From Dechloromonas sp. UBA6271 (GTDB lineage Bacteria > Pseudomonadota > Gammaproteobacteria > Burkholderiales > Rhodocyclaceae): 64,000 nt of DNA. A program made the translations under genes and the position numbers. Of the stretch, positions 1 to 8,240 are shown in pieces. The notes under the pieces are model-generated. The model saw only the letters and a program-made list of their open reading frames with translations, had not been told where the DNA came from and ran no database searches. The stretch covers positions 1-64,000 of the forward strand of contig DJUX01000005.1 of NCBI GenBank assembly GCA_002440665.1, given 5' to 3'. The number at the start of each line of letters is the position of its first letter. Position 1 is the first letter of the stretch.

Positions 1-686
1 TCATTCCGTATTTCCAGGATCAGGGTTACGACTGCTACGCGCTTGAGCTTTCCGGCCACGGCAGCAGCCCGGCGGATCGGGCGCACCTCGATGATTTCGG
101 CATCGACGATTACGTCGCCGATCTGGCGGCTGCCGTGGCCAGCCTGCCCGCTGCGCCGGTGCTGATCGGCCATTCGATGGGCAGCCTGGTCAGCCAGCGT
201 TTTCTCGAAAGGGGCACGGCGCGGGCCGTGGCTTTTCTGGCGCCGGTGCCGCCGACGGGTACGGGGGGCACGGCCAGCCGCTTGGCGCTGACCATGCCGG
301 ACTTCTTTGCCGAGTTGCCGAATGCGGTCAACGGCACGGCCAGCGAAAAAACCATGCGCACCATGGCCCGGGTTTATTTTTCGCCGTGCATGGCGCCGGA
401 GGAGTCCATCGCGTACCTGCCGCTGATCCAGCCGGAATCGGAAAAGGCGGTGATGGAAATGCTGACCGCGCCCTTTCGCATCGCCCGTGGCCGGACCCGC
501 ATTCCGGCGCTGGTCATGGGCGGTTCGGCCGACCAGGTCTTCCCGGCCTCCATGCTTTACTTCACCGCTACCTCGTGGAATGCCAAAACACAGATCATCG
601 ACGGGGCTGGCCACATGCTGATGCTCGACCCGCAATGGCCGGACGCTGCCGGCAAGCTTGAGGAATGGCTGGAAAGTCTCGCTTGA
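1..686 (+). CDS. alpha/beta-fold hydrolase, 5' end outside window
   Basis: The reading frame is open from base 3 to the TGA at 684-686, so the N-terminus lies upstream of the window. The visible part has the nucleophile elbow GHSMGS, encoded around base 170, and a late GAGHML segment that would carry the catalytic His; a plausible acid lies in GGSADQVF. These are hallmarks of serine alpha/beta hydrolases, but the substrate cannot be told. It is followed by a strong terminator at 747-781. MenH is also an alpha/beta hydrolase and men genes lie in this window, but they are 38 kb away, so I do not assign that role. Confidence 0.85.
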   Translation, partial: IPYFQDQGYDCYALELSGHGSSPADRAHLDDFGIDDYVADLAAAVASLPAAPVLIGHSMGSLVSQRFLERGTARAVAFLAPVPPTGTGGTASRLALTMPDFFAELPNAVNGTASEKTMRTMARVYFSPCMAPEESIAYLPLIQPESEKAVMEMLTAPFRIARGRTRIPALVMGGSADQVFPASMLYFTATSWNAKTQIIDGAGHMLMLDPQWPDAAGKLEEWLESLA

Positions 687-746
687 GGCCGCCTTCTGGC
701 GGCTGAAGTACGCGTCATTGGGGACAATCTCTTATTTCGCTGAATG

Positions 747-781
747 AAAAATGGCGCAGATCGGATCTGCGCCATTTTTTA
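747..781 (+). terminator. intrinsic terminator after the hydrolase
   Basis: A near-perfect palindrome (AAATGGCGCAGATC pairing with GATCTGCGCCATTT) is followed by a T run. Flanking A and T runs make it usable from either strand. Confidence 0.85.
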
Positions 782-962
782 TTTTGCGGCTTTTTCTGGA
801 ATTCATTGATCTCTCCGATTCAAGTGCTGGCAGACAGCAGCTTTTGAGGGCAACGATAGCGCCGTCTGCCGGGTCGGACTGTGTGGCAACGCACAGAGTC
901 CGCAGGCTAAAATGGGCACCGTTCATCGACCACCCAAAACAACGCTCAACCCATTGGTAGCC

Positions 963-1589
963 ATGACAACACCTGGAAAACCCAAACCGTTTTCGATGAT
1001 TCGTGAATTTCAACTGGCCGACTGGTTCACTCTCGGCAATGCCGTCAGCGGCGTTGGTGCGCTGTTTTCGACCATGACCTATCTGCAGACCGGGGATATC
1101 AGGCACATCTATTTCGCCTGCGGCCTGCTCGTTGCCGCGCTGATTTTTGACGTTCTGGATGGCCGGATTGCCCGCTGGCGTCAAAAGACATCGGCCATCG
1201 GCCGCGAGCTTGATTCCCTAGCCGACATCATCTCCTTTGGCGTGGCGCCAGCAGTGATGGGCTACGCCCTGGGTATGAACGGATTTTTTGATCGTATCGT
1301 CCTGGCCTACTTTGTCGCCTGCGGCGTCTCGCGGCTGGCGCGCTATAACGTGACGGCGGAAGAGCTCTCGGCAGGCAGCGACAAAGTGAAATATTTTGAA
1401 GGCACGCCAATTCCAACCTCGCTCCTGATCGTTGGAATCCTGTTTTTCGCGGCATCGACGGGCGCCGTCGGCAGCGCACTGTGGTTCGGCGAACTGACGA
1501 TTGCCGGATTCAAGCTTCATCCGCTGGTCCTCATGTTCGCCCTGTCCGGCTCGCTGATGATCAGTCGAATCAGGGTTCCCAAGCCGTAA
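963..1589 (+). CDS. pssA: CDP-diacylglycerol--serine O-phosphatidyltransferase (CDP-alcohol phosphatidyltransferase family)
   Basis: Transfers serine onto CDP-diacylglycerol to make phosphatidylserine in the inner membrane, the first step towards phosphatidylethanolamine. The protein is 208 aa. Residues 63-88 carry the CDP-alcohol phosphotransferase signature D-x2-DG-x2-AR-x8-G-x3-D-x3-D (DVLDGRIAR, then GRELDSLAD). Hydrophobic helices surround it, and the FEGTPIPTS segment is typical of PssA. I chose ATG 963; the frame is open further upstream but lacks family-like sequence there. Other CDP-alcohol transferases are possible, but the spacing and length suit PssA best. Confidence 0.85.
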   Translation: MTTPGKPKPFSMIREFQLADWFTLGNAVSGVGALFSTMTYLQTGDIRHIYFACGLLVAALIFDVLDGRIARWRQKTSAIGRELDSLADIISFGVAPAVMGYALGMNGFFDRIVLAYFVACGVSRLARYNVTAEELSAGSDKVKYFEGTPIPTSLLIVGILFFAASTGAVGSALWFGELTIAGFKLHPLVLMFALSGSLMISRIRVPKP

Positions 1590-1612
1590 AGCGCTGAAAT
1601 CGTAATAATTGC

Positions 1613-1759
1613 TCAGGCGACCATCCACCTTGGCGTGCGAATTCCACGGTCAACCAGAAATAATGCCGAATTTTCCGGGGTGTACCAGGTGACGCCGATG
1701 ACCAGCAACTGGGTGCGGCGCTTGGCCTTGATGCTTTGATAAAGGGTGGGTTTTCTCAT
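1613..1759 (-). CDS. small hypothetical protein (48 aa)
   Basis: A 48-codon frame starts at ATG 1759 and is rich in basic and hydrophobic residues (KAKRRTQLLVIGVTWYTPE). It is the only plausible gene in the 1590-1951 gap. I do not recognise a family. Its composition looks protein-like rather than like a shadow frame, since nothing is encoded opposite it, but the ribosome-binding site is poor. It could be a genuine small protein or the C-terminal remnant of an older gene. Confidence 0.4.
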   Translation of the reverse strand: MRKPTLYQSIKAKRRTQLLVIGVTWYTPENSALFLVDRGIRTPRWMVA

Positions 1760-1951
1760 GATCGGAATAGTCGGATAAATTTGCGAGGGATCGCGCCATT
1801 GTAAAAACAGCATCCCGCGAAAATCACAGCAATCTGAAAACAGGCGGGCGCAAACTCCGGATGCGGTAGCCGAAATCCACAAAAAACCCTATTGCCCGCG
1901 TTTTTTGTCCCATTTTGTACGGTGGCGAAAGCGCCGTGAGAAAATTCGCCC

Positions 1952-3334
1952 ATGCGTCCCCTTGCCTTCGTCGACCTAGAAACCACCGGCGCCACTGCCA
2001 CCGCCGACCGCGTCACGGAAATCGGCATCGTCGAAGTCGACGAAGACGGCTCGGTGCGCGAGTGGCAGCAACTGGTCAATCCCGGTACGCGGATTCCGCC
2101 CTTCATCGAGCAGCTGACCGGCATCAGCAACGAGATGGTGGCTGACGCACCGCCGTTCGCGGCGGTCGCCGACGAAACCCTGCGCCGTCTCGAAGGCCGG
2201 CTGTTCATCGCCCACAACGCGCGTTTCGACTATGGCTTCCTGAAGAACGAATTCAAGCGCCTCGGCATCACCTTCCGCGCCCCCGTGCTATGCACCGTCA
2301 AGCTGTCACGCACGCTCTACCCGGAATTTCACCGCCACAACCTGGACAGCCTGATCGAACGCCACGGCCTGCAGGCCGACGCCCGCCACCGCGCGCTGGC
2401 CGATGCGCAGCTGATCCACCAATTCTGGCAAAAAATCCACGTCGACCGCAGCAGTGAGGACATCGCGGCCGCGCTGAACAAGCTCAACGCCCGCCCCAGC
2501 CTGCCGTCGCATCTCGACGCCGGCATCGTCGACGACCTGCCCGACACGCCCGGCGTTTACGTTTTCTACGGTGAAAACGACCTGCCGCTGTACGTCGGCA
2601 AGGCCAAGGACATCCGCAAGCGCGTCCTCTCCCATTTCGCCGCCGACCACAGTTCGGCGAAGGAGATGGCACTGGCCCAGCAGCTCAGGCGCATCGACTG
2701 GATCGAAACCGCCGGCGAAATCGGCGCCTTGCTGAAGGAAGCGGCGCTGGTCAAGCAATTGCTGCCGACCCACAACCGCCAGCTGCGCAAGAACGACGAG
2801 CTGTGCACCTGGACCCTGGTCGACGAGGGCGAAGGCCGGCTGCGCCCGCACCTCGCCGCCGCGCGCGACCTCGATTTCGGCCTGTCCACCTCCTGCTACG
2901 GCCTGTTCAAGAACGCCAGGGAAGCCAGCGAAGTGCTGCGCGCGCTGGCCGATTCGCACAATTTGTGCGACATCCTGATTGGGCTGGAAAAGGGCACGCC
3001 GGGCAAGCCCTGCTTCGGCCACCAGATCAAGCGCTGCAAAGGCGCCTGCGTCGGCAAGGAGCCGCTGGCGAAACACACGCTGCGCCTGGTCGGCGCGCTG
3101 GCCGGCCTCAAGCTGGTGTCGTGGCCGTTCGCCGGCCCGGCGCTGATCCGCGAGGGCGAGGAAGCCCATCTGATCGAAGGCTGGCGCTACCTTGGCACGA
3201 TCCGGAGCGATGCCGAACTCGCCGAATTGCTCGACGCCGGGCGTCCGCAATTCGACCGTGATACTTATAAACTGTTGGCCAAATATGCAGGCAAAATGCA
3301 ACCCCTGAGTCAGCGCCTGCGAAAGGAAGCCTAG
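1952..3334 (+). CDS. DnaQ-like 3'-5' exonuclease fused to a GIY-YIG (UvrC/Cho-like) endonuclease
   Basis: The protein is 460 aa with two nuclease domains. Residues 1-165 are a DEDDh exonuclease of the PolIII epsilon type: FVDLETTG (ExoI), HNARFDYGFL (ExoII) and HRALADAQ (ExoIII). From about residue 195 there is a GIY-YIG domain (PGVYVFYG, then LYVGKAKDIRKRV, with the ALLKEAALVKQLLPTHN segment), as in UvrC and Cho. A Cys-containing CFGHQIKRCKGACVG segment follows. The GIY-YIG half resembles Cho, which makes an alternative 3' incision in nucleotide excision repair; the exonuclease half may process the product. The downstream patatin gene begins immediately after the stop, so the two are probably co-transcribed. 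Confidence 0.88.
   Translation: MRPLAFVDLETTGATATADRVTEIGIVEVDEDGSVREWQQLVNPGTRIPPFIEQLTGISNEMVADAPPFAAVADETLRRLEGRLFIAHNARFDYGFLKNEFKRLGITFRAPVLCTVKLSRTLYPEFHRHNLDSLIERHGLQADARHRALADAQLIHQFWQKIHVDRSSEDIAAALNKLNARPSLPSHLDAGIVDDLPDTPGVYVFYGENDLPLYVGKAKDIRKRVLSHFAADHSSAKEMALAQQLRRIDWIETAGEIGALLKEAALVKQLLPTHNRQLRKNDELCTWTLVDEGEGRLRPHLAAARDLDFGLSTSCYGLFKNAREASEVLRALADSHNLCDILIGLEKGTPGKPCFGHQIKRCKGACVGKEPLAKHTLRLVGALAGLKLVSWPFAGPALIREGEEAHLIEGWRYLGTIRSDAELAELLDAGRPQFDRDTYKLLAKYAGKMQPLSQRLRKEA
2420..2454 (-). repeat. USS-like element, copy 1
   Basis: Exact TGCGGTCGAC core preceded by CTGC on the minus strand, first AT tract ATTTTTT, second AGAATT. Lies inside the exonuclease/GIY-YIG gene. Confidence 0.7.
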
Positions 3335-4333
3335 ATGAAGCCAGCGGCCACCACCGGCCAATCCGTCCGCACCGTCGCCATCGCCTGCCAGGGCGGCGGC
3401 AGCCACACGGCCTTCACCGGCGGCGTGCTGCAGTCCCTGCTCGAAGGGCTGGACACCTCGCGCTATCAACTGCACGGGTTTTCCGGCACCTCGGGTGGCG
3501 CGCTGTGCGCGGCGCTCGCCTGGTACAGCCTGCTGCTCGACGATCCCCGGCGCGGCAGCCAGCTGCTGGAATCGTTCTGGCAACAGATGTCGGCGACGAA
3601 GGTACCCGACATGCTTTCCAACCAGTTTCTGGTCTGGCTGGAACGCAGCCGGAACTTCCTGCCGACGCCCGAACTGAGTCCCTACCAGTTGCCCGGCACC
3701 GGCCAGGATTTCCTCGCCTCCATCCTCAAGCAGCACATCGACTTCGCGCAACTGCCATCACTGCTCACACCGCATTCGCCGATCCTGATGGCCGGCGCAG
3801 TCAATGTCCTGTCCGGCGAATTCACGGTTTTCCATTCCCGCCACCAAAACCCGGAAAAGCGCATCTCCGTCGACGCCCTGCTCGCCTCGGCCGCCATCCC
3901 CGAACTGTTTCGCGCCGTGCATATCGGCAAGGACATCTATTGGGACGGCCTGTTCTCCGAGAACCCGCCGATCCGCAGCTTCCTGTCCGGCCACAGCAGC
4001 CGGGATGCTAAGCCCGACGAGATCTGGATCATCCAGATCAACCCCGAACGGCAGCGGCGCGAACCGCAATCGATCAGTGAAATCGGCGACCGGCGCAACG
4101 AGCTGGCCGGAAATCTGTCGCTCAACCAGGAACTGTTCTTCGTCCGGCAGACCAACGACTGGCTGGCCAAGGGCTGGCTGAGCGCCGATCACATGAAGCA
4201 TATCGAGTTGCGCTTCATTTCCCTTGAAACGGATCTCGACTATCCCTCCAAGCTGGATCGGCGCCCGTCATTCATCGAAGAATTAATGGCCGAAGGCCGC
4301 CGCCAAGGCAGTGAATTCCTGCAACGACTCTAA
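3335..4333 (+). CDS. patatin-like phospholipase
   Basis: The protein is 332 aa and is predicted to hydrolyse acyl esters of lipids with a Ser-Asp dyad. Visible motifs in order are the oxyanion loop GGGSHTAFTGGVL (about residue 20), the nucleophile elbow GTSGG (about residue 52) and the Asp motif DGLFSENPP (about residue 208), all diagnostic of patatins. No signal peptide is obvious, so it is probably cytosolic or peripheral. It begins at the base after the upstream nuclease stop, suggesting co-transcription. The physiological lipid cannot be inferred. Confidence 0.9.
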   Translation: MKPAATTGQSVRTVAIACQGGGSHTAFTGGVLQSLLEGLDTSRYQLHGFSGTSGGALCAALAWYSLLLDDPRRGSQLLESFWQQMSATKVPDMLSNQFLVWLERSRNFLPTPELSPYQLPGTGQDFLASILKQHIDFAQLPSLLTPHSPILMAGAVNVLSGEFTVFHSRHQNPEKRISVDALLASAAIPELFRAVHIGKDIYWDGLFSENPPIRSFLSGHSSRDAKPDEIWIIQINPERQRREPQSISEIGDRRNELAGNLSLNQELFFVRQTNDWLAKGWLSADHMKHIELRFISLETDLDYPSKLDRRPSFIEELMAEGRRQGSEFLQRL

Positions 4334-4350
4334 AGAAAGGCCAATGGCCA

Positions 4351-4812
4351 ATGAACCCCACTCGCCTTGTTGCCCTTCTGCTCGCCACCCTCGCCCTGCC
4401 CGCTTCCGCCGAGGAAATCGGCTGCGCGACCACGACCTGGAAACTGATTGGCGCCAACCACCGCGTCTGCGTCTATGCCTACGACGACCCGAAGATTCCC
4501 GGCGTCACCTGCCATGTCAGCCAGGCACGCACCGGCGGCGTCAAGGGCAGTTTCGGGCTGGCCGAAGACCCGTCGCAGTTCTCGCTCGCCTGCCGCCAGG
4601 TCGGCCCCATCACCCTGCCGGCAAAAATGCCGGAAGATGAAGTCGTGTTCAGCGAAAATACCTCGCTGATATTCAAGGAAACCAGCATCCATCGTTTCCT
4701 CGATACCAGGCGCAACGTGCTGGTCTATCTGGCGATCAGCCGCAAGGTCATCGAGGGGGCGCCGGCCAACGCGATTTCGACGGTGCCGATCCAGCCTTGG
4801 GGTGGCAAGTGA
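4351..4812 (+). CDS. creA: CreA family protein, exported
   Basis: The protein is 153 aa with a cleavable signal peptide (hydrophobic core LVALLLATLALPASA, cleavage after about residue 20). The mature part has the CreA features EIGCATTTWKLIG, VTCHVSQARTGG and a conserved late Cys in LACRQVG. CreA is a widespread small periplasmic protein of undefined function. The gene follows the patatin with 17 nt between them and overlaps the cupin start by GTGA, so the cupin is probably translationally coupled to it. Confidence 0.9.
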   Translation: MNPTRLVALLLATLALPASAEEIGCATTTWKLIGANHRVCVYAYDDPKIPGVTCHVSQARTGGVKGSFGLAEDPSQFSLACRQVGPITLPAKMPEDEVVFSENTSLIFKETSIHRFLDTRRNVLVYLAISRKVIEGAPANAISTVPIQPWGGK

Positions 4813-5171
4813 GCACGAAAAGCTCGCTGCACGAGGTTTCGCCCTACGTCACCCGCGACGGCTCGGAAATCCGCGAACTGCTGCACCCGGGCCAGCACGG
4901 CGTGCGCAACCAGAGCCTGGCCGAAGCCGTCATCCCGCCCGGCACGGCAACGCTGCTGCACCGGCACAAGACGAGCGAAGAGATTTACCACGTCACGCAA
5001 GGCAAGGGGTTGATGACGCTGGGCGGGGAAATTTTTGCCATCGCCGTCGGTGACAGCGTGGCGATTGCGCCGGGAACACCCCACCGCGTCGAGAATACCG
5101 GCACCGGCGCGCTGCACATCCTGTGCTGCTGTGCGCCGGCCTATACGCACGACGACACGGAACTGCTCTGA
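4809..5171 (+). CDS. cupin domain protein
   Basis: A single-domain cupin of 120 aa. Motif 1 contributes HRHKTSEEIYHVTQGKG (two His and a Glu for metal binding), and motif 2 contains PGTPHRVEN with a further His. I chose GTG 4809 because it forms a GTGA overlap with the creA stop; an in-frame ATG at 4797 lies inside creA and is less likely. Cupins of this size are isomerases, dioxygenases or binding proteins, and the reaction cannot be told. Confidence 0.85.
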   Translation: MSTKSSLHEVSPYVTRDGSEIRELLHPGQHGVRNQSLAEAVIPPGTATLLHRHKTSEEIYHVTQGKGLMTLGGEIFAIAVGDSVAIAPGTPHRVENTGTGALHILCCCAPAYTHDDTELL

Positions 5172-5198
5172 TCAATTAGTAGGCTGGCAGGAGCCGGG

Positions 5199-5825
5199 TC
5201 AGGTGAACTTCTTCTGGTGCGCCTGCACCGCCTTCATGCGCGCCATGTACAGGCGAAGCTTGACCGCATCGGTGATGCCTTCGTCGTCGCTTGCCTGATC
5301 GCCCCAAGCCGCCTTGTGGGCTTCGACCGCCTTCACGCGGGCCAGAAGTAACCTGACCTTTACCGTATCCGAAAGGCCGGCAGCATCGTCCTCGTCGTCC
5401 TGATCGGCGATGTTGGCCACCTTGGGCCGGCTGAACGAGCGGTGAAGATCGAGATCCTCGGCACCGGGAGCGGCATCCTCGTCATCGGAGAAGTCGACCA
5501 GGACCGGCACACCGGTCTTTGGCCTGGCGGCAGTCATGAGCGCGACCTGATGGCGTTCCGTGCGCGACAGCATCAGCTTGGAAGGCACGGGTTTCTTGGC
5601 GACCTTCAGCTTTTTGGCCGGGCGCGTCGCTGAAGACGAATTCACCTCCTTCAGCAGTTCGGTCACCCGGGCCGGTGCCGGGATCGGCGTCACGACGACT
5701 ACCGGATCGGCGACGACGGGCGGGGCCGCGACATCGGCGGCCGGAACCTCCGCAACGCCCGATGGCATGGCGGTGACAGCCGATGAACAGAATGCAGCTA
5801 CTGCCGCGATTACCAACCAACGCAC
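5199..5825 (-). CDS. exported protein of unknown function with a duplicated C-terminal motif
   Basis: The protein is 208 aa with an N-terminal signal sequence (MRWLVIAAVAAFCSSAVTA), then a Pro/Val/Ala-rich linker and a basic Lys/Arg patch (about 70-85). Its C-terminal half contains two copies of the same roughly 24-residue motif: DTVKVRLLLARVKAVEAHK and DAVKLRLYMARMKAVQAHQ, each preceded by an acidic Asp-rich stretch. The repeats look like short amphipathic helices. I do not recognise a family. It is convergent with the cupin. Confidence 0.7.
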   Translation of the reverse strand: MRWLVIAAVAAFCSSAVTAMPSGVAEVPAADVAAPPVVADPVVVVTPIPAPARVTELLKEVNSSSATRPAKKLKVAKKPVPSKLMLSRTERHQVALMTAARPKTGVPVLVDFSDDEDAAPGAEDLDLHRSFSRPKVANIADQDDEDDAAGLSDTVKVRLLLARVKAVEAHKAAWGDQASDDEGITDAVKLRLYMARMKAVQAHQKKFT

Positions 5826-5924
5826 TTCTAATCCTCAGAAAAATGTCCTTGAATGCACTTCTAACGCGCCAGGATCATTTTGGTTGTCACGATGCCGAAA
5901 AAAACTCGGCTTCCGGCTGGAATC

Positions 5925-6413
5925 CTATCCACCCAGGGCCTGCAACGCTTCCGGCAAACCCCCGAAAACGATGCGTACCGGCACCGCCAACATCAGGTTG
6001 AGCGGCAGCCCGAAATCCTCGACATGCTGTCCGTTGCGGTCGACCGGTTTTTTTGCCCGATTTTCGCGCGCCGCGCCCTCGATGCGCACAACACGTTCGA
6101 CAACGGTTTCCCTGGTCTGCAGGTAGCCGATCACCGGCTTGCCCAGCGCCAGCGCAAAGCCGACTTCGACGCAGGTGCCAGAATCCGGCTCGCAGCCGCG
6201 GAAGGGTTCAAGGTTGGCAATCACCGCATCCGCCGTGCGGATCAATTCGATATTGGCCTGGTATATCCCGATCGCCGTCGTTTCCACGCCATCCAGCGGA
6301 ATCAGCGCGACATGCCCGTGCGCCGCGCACAGGATGCGCGACTGTTCCGCCCAATCCAGCGCATCGGGACGAAAGACATCGGGGCCGGCCAGATAAAGCT
6401 TCATCGATGGCAT
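5925..6413 (-). CDS. nucleoside 2-deoxyribosyltransferase-like protein
   Basis: The protein is 162 aa. N-terminal KLYLAGPDVFRPDA is the signature of the nucleoside deoxyribosyltransferase / DUF4406-like fold. It is followed by DAVIANLEPFRGCEPDSGTC, where the Glu-Pro-Asp-Ser-Gly segment holds the active-site Asp/Glu region, and then by VGFALALGKPV. The family moves deoxyribose between bases, or hydrolyses (deoxy)nucleotides. The start could be ATG 6413 or ATG 6404, because a GAGG stretch lies just ahead of both. A USS-like element falls inside its 3' half. Confidence 0.85.
   Translation of the reverse strand: MPSMKLYLAGPDVFRPDALDWAEQSRILCAAHGHVALIPLDGVETTAIGIYQANIELIRTADAVIANLEPFRGCEPDSGTCVEVGFALALGKPVIGYLQTRETVVERVVRIEGAARENRAKKPVDRNGQHVEDFGLPLNLMLAVPVRIVFGGLPEALQALGG
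6031..6065 (+). repeat. USS-like element, copy 2
   Basis: Exact core preceded by CCGT, first AT tract TTTTTTT, second GATTTT. Lies inside the nucleoside deoxyribosyltransferase-like gene. Confidence 0.75.
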
Positions 6414-6539
6414 ACCTCAAGCCGGCAGTCGGCGGCTCGTCTGAAACAAAACAATACATTTCGTTGCACAAAGGCGACTGGCAACGGGCCGAAAAAGCGC
6501 AAAGATGGCATCTGCAACCAAGAAGCGAAGGAGCCCATC

Positions 6540-6836
6540 ATGCCATTTCACCGTCGAGCGCAGGACAGAACCGTCGCCACCTTTCTCGAAGCATCGCGCA
6601 TCCATTTCGATCTCAACCCGCCACGCAGCCATGCCGGCAGCCAACGCTGGTTCGCCGGGCCGCACATGCGCTCGCTGCTGATCGCCGGCAGCCTCGGCGC
6701 CCTGTTCGGCGGCCCCGCGCTGGCCGATACCGCCATCGACACCGTGCGCGATCTCGAACTGCGCCCCGGCCAGTCGGCAGCGGCACGGCTTGGCGAGGCC
6801 GGCGACTTTATGCAAGCAATTCAGAACAAGCGGTAA
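6540..6836 (+). CDS. hypothetical protein (98 aa) with one hydrophobic segment
   Basis: The start at ATG 6540 has a good GAAGGAG ribosome-binding site about 7 nt upstream. The N-terminal 42 residues are polar and basic. A hydrophobic, signal-like stretch then follows from Met43 (MRSLLIAGSLGALFGGPALA), and the tail is short and polar. The layout suggests a single-pass membrane protein, or an exported protein whose true start is Met43. I do not recognise the family. Confidence 0.5.
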   Translation: MPFHRRAQDRTVATFLEASRIHFDLNPPRSHAGSQRWFAGPHMRSLLIAGSLGALFGGPALADTAIDTVRDLELRPGQSAAARLGEAGDFMQAIQNKR

Positions 6837-6862
6837 ACACGCCGGCCAGCCACGGCCGGCAA

Positions 6863-6897
6863 CAAATCAGTTCAATTTATCGGGTCGACCGCAACAC
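6863..6897 (-). repeat. USS-like element, copy 3
   Basis: Exact TGCGGTCGAC core on the minus strand with AT tracts ATAAATT and GATTTG. Overlaps the last codons of the SEC-C protein, where it encodes part of its QCCGRPD motif, so part of the match may be constrained by protein sequence. Confidence 0.5.
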
Positions 6898-7562
6898 TGC
6901 TTGAACTTGCGGCCGCTGCCGCAGGGGCACGGGTCGTTACGGCCGGATTTGGATTCTTCGTTCCTGACGGTGCGACCGGTGCGTTTGTTGCGCCAGAAGT
7001 TGTACAGGGTCTGGACGATGACCGGCAGGTTTTCCTGGATGTCGGCCACCAGACGGGCCTCTTCGGCGGGCGAGAACCAGCGTTCGCCGCTTTTCTCGAC
7101 GTCTTCCTTGAGCATGCCGTTGAGCAGGAACATCGGTTCGAGCAATTCGGAAAGGTCGTCGGCGTGCTTGCCGGCCAGTTCGAACCAGTCGCCGGCCAGC
7201 CCGGCACCAAAAATATAGGTATCGGCCCAGGCGAGGTAGTCGTATTCCTCGCCGCTTTCATCGAGCGGATAGAGGATGGGCGAGATCGTCTCGTCCTCGA
7301 GCAGTGCAGCGGCGAGATCGTTGTTTAGGCGCATCAGAAGTTCGATCGTTGCGACGACCTGCGGATCGTTGGCATCGGCCAATCCCTTGCCCAGCGCCTC
7401 CGGCAGCCAGACGGCGGGCGCCACCGGCACAGGCCCGCTGACGACGGCGCAGAGCATGGCCTGGATTTCGTCGAGACGCATGGCGTCGCCCAGAAAGACA
7501 TCGTCCTCCAGAAGTTGTTCGAGACGGTCGAGATCGCTGTCGGTGAGAGGATTGGGGTTCAT
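6867..7562 (-). CDS. UPF0149 (YecA-like) protein with C-terminal SEC-C zinc motif
   Basis: The protein is 231 aa. The N-terminal 180 residues are the acidic, helical UPF0149/YgfB-YecA domain (MRLDEIQAMLCAVVSGP and AGDWFELAGKHADDLSELL are typical). The C-terminus is a SEC-C motif, RNDPCPCGSGRKFKQCCG, where Cys-x-Cys and Cys-Cys bind zinc. In SecA the same motif contacts SecB and ribosomes, so a role in protein quality control or ribosome association is plausible but not shown. It is divergent from msrB. Confidence 0.85.
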   Translation of the reverse strand: MNPNPLTDSDLDRLEQLLEDDVFLGDAMRLDEIQAMLCAVVSGPVPVAPAVWLPEALGKGLADANDPQVVATIELLMRLNNDLAAALLEDETISPILYPLDESGEEYDYLAWADTYIFGAGLAGDWFELAGKHADDLSELLEPMFLLNGMLKEDVEKSGERWFSPAEEARLVADIQENLPVIVQTLYNFWRNKRTGRTVRNEESKSGRNDPCPCGSGRKFKQCCGRPDKLN

Positions 7563-7640
7563 TCGCGGTATCCTGAAAATTCTCTCTGAATTCTAGCCGA
7601 AACTGCTGGTCTTAGCCGACCGAACCTGACGAGAACAGCC

Positions 7641-8039
7641 ATGCCGAAAATCGAAAAACCCGACGCCGAATGGCGCGCCCAGCTGACCCCCACCGAATAC
7701 CGCGTCACCCGCGAGAAGGGCACCGAGCCTGCCTTCACCGGCAAGTATTGGGATACCCACAGCGACGGCACCTACCGCTGCATCTGCTGCGGCGCCCCGC
7801 TCTTCCGTTCCGAAACCAAGTTCGATTCGGGCTGCGGCTGGCCCAGCTTTCACACACCGAACGATGAAACACTGGTGGACGAACACGTCGACCGCAGCTT
7901 CGGCATGCTGCGCACCGAAGTCACCTGCCACGACTGCGGCGCCCACCTTGGCCACGTCTTTCCCGACGGCCCGGCGCCAACCGGGCTGCGCTACTGCATC
8001 AATTCCGCTTCGCTGAAGTTGGAGAAGGACGAGGAGTGA
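7641..8039 (+). CDS. msrB: peptide-methionine (R)-S-oxide reductase
   Basis: The protein is 132 aa and reduces the R-epimer of methionine sulfoxide in proteins. It carries both zinc CxxC pairs (CICCGAPLF and CHDCGAHLGHVF), the substrate motif GCGWPSF, and the catalytic resolving region RYCINSASL, where the Cys is the attacking residue. Length and motif order match MsrB throughout. It probably acts in the cytosol, since there is no signal peptide. Confidence 0.95.
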   Translation: MPKIEKPDAEWRAQLTPTEYRVTREKGTEPAFTGKYWDTHSDGTYRCICCGAPLFRSETKFDSGCGWPSFHTPNDETLVDEHVDRSFGMLRTEVTCHDCGAHLGHVFPDGPAPTGLRYCINSASLKLEKDEE

Positions 8040-8240
8040 TGGGGCGGGCGATGTTTGCCGTATGCCCACAACTCGGCCAAAGCAGCTTTTCTCAGAAACA
8101 CAAAAATTCAGACACGATCCCTGCTCGATCTATGCAGCCGGATCCGACTTCAACTTTTTGCATCTCGCTTCGAGATTGTGATATCAGTTGCCCATGATCC
8201 TTTTTCCACAATCCGCCGCACTTCCCCTGCCTGCTCTTCG

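Noticed and set aside
2306..3751. 481-codon minus-strand frame
   Set aside because: Antisense to the nuclease and patatin genes, with low-complexity composition and no motifs.
7880..7900. GTCGACCGCA inside msrB
   Set aside because: Encodes the conserved VDRSFG of MsrB and has no AT tracts in the right place.
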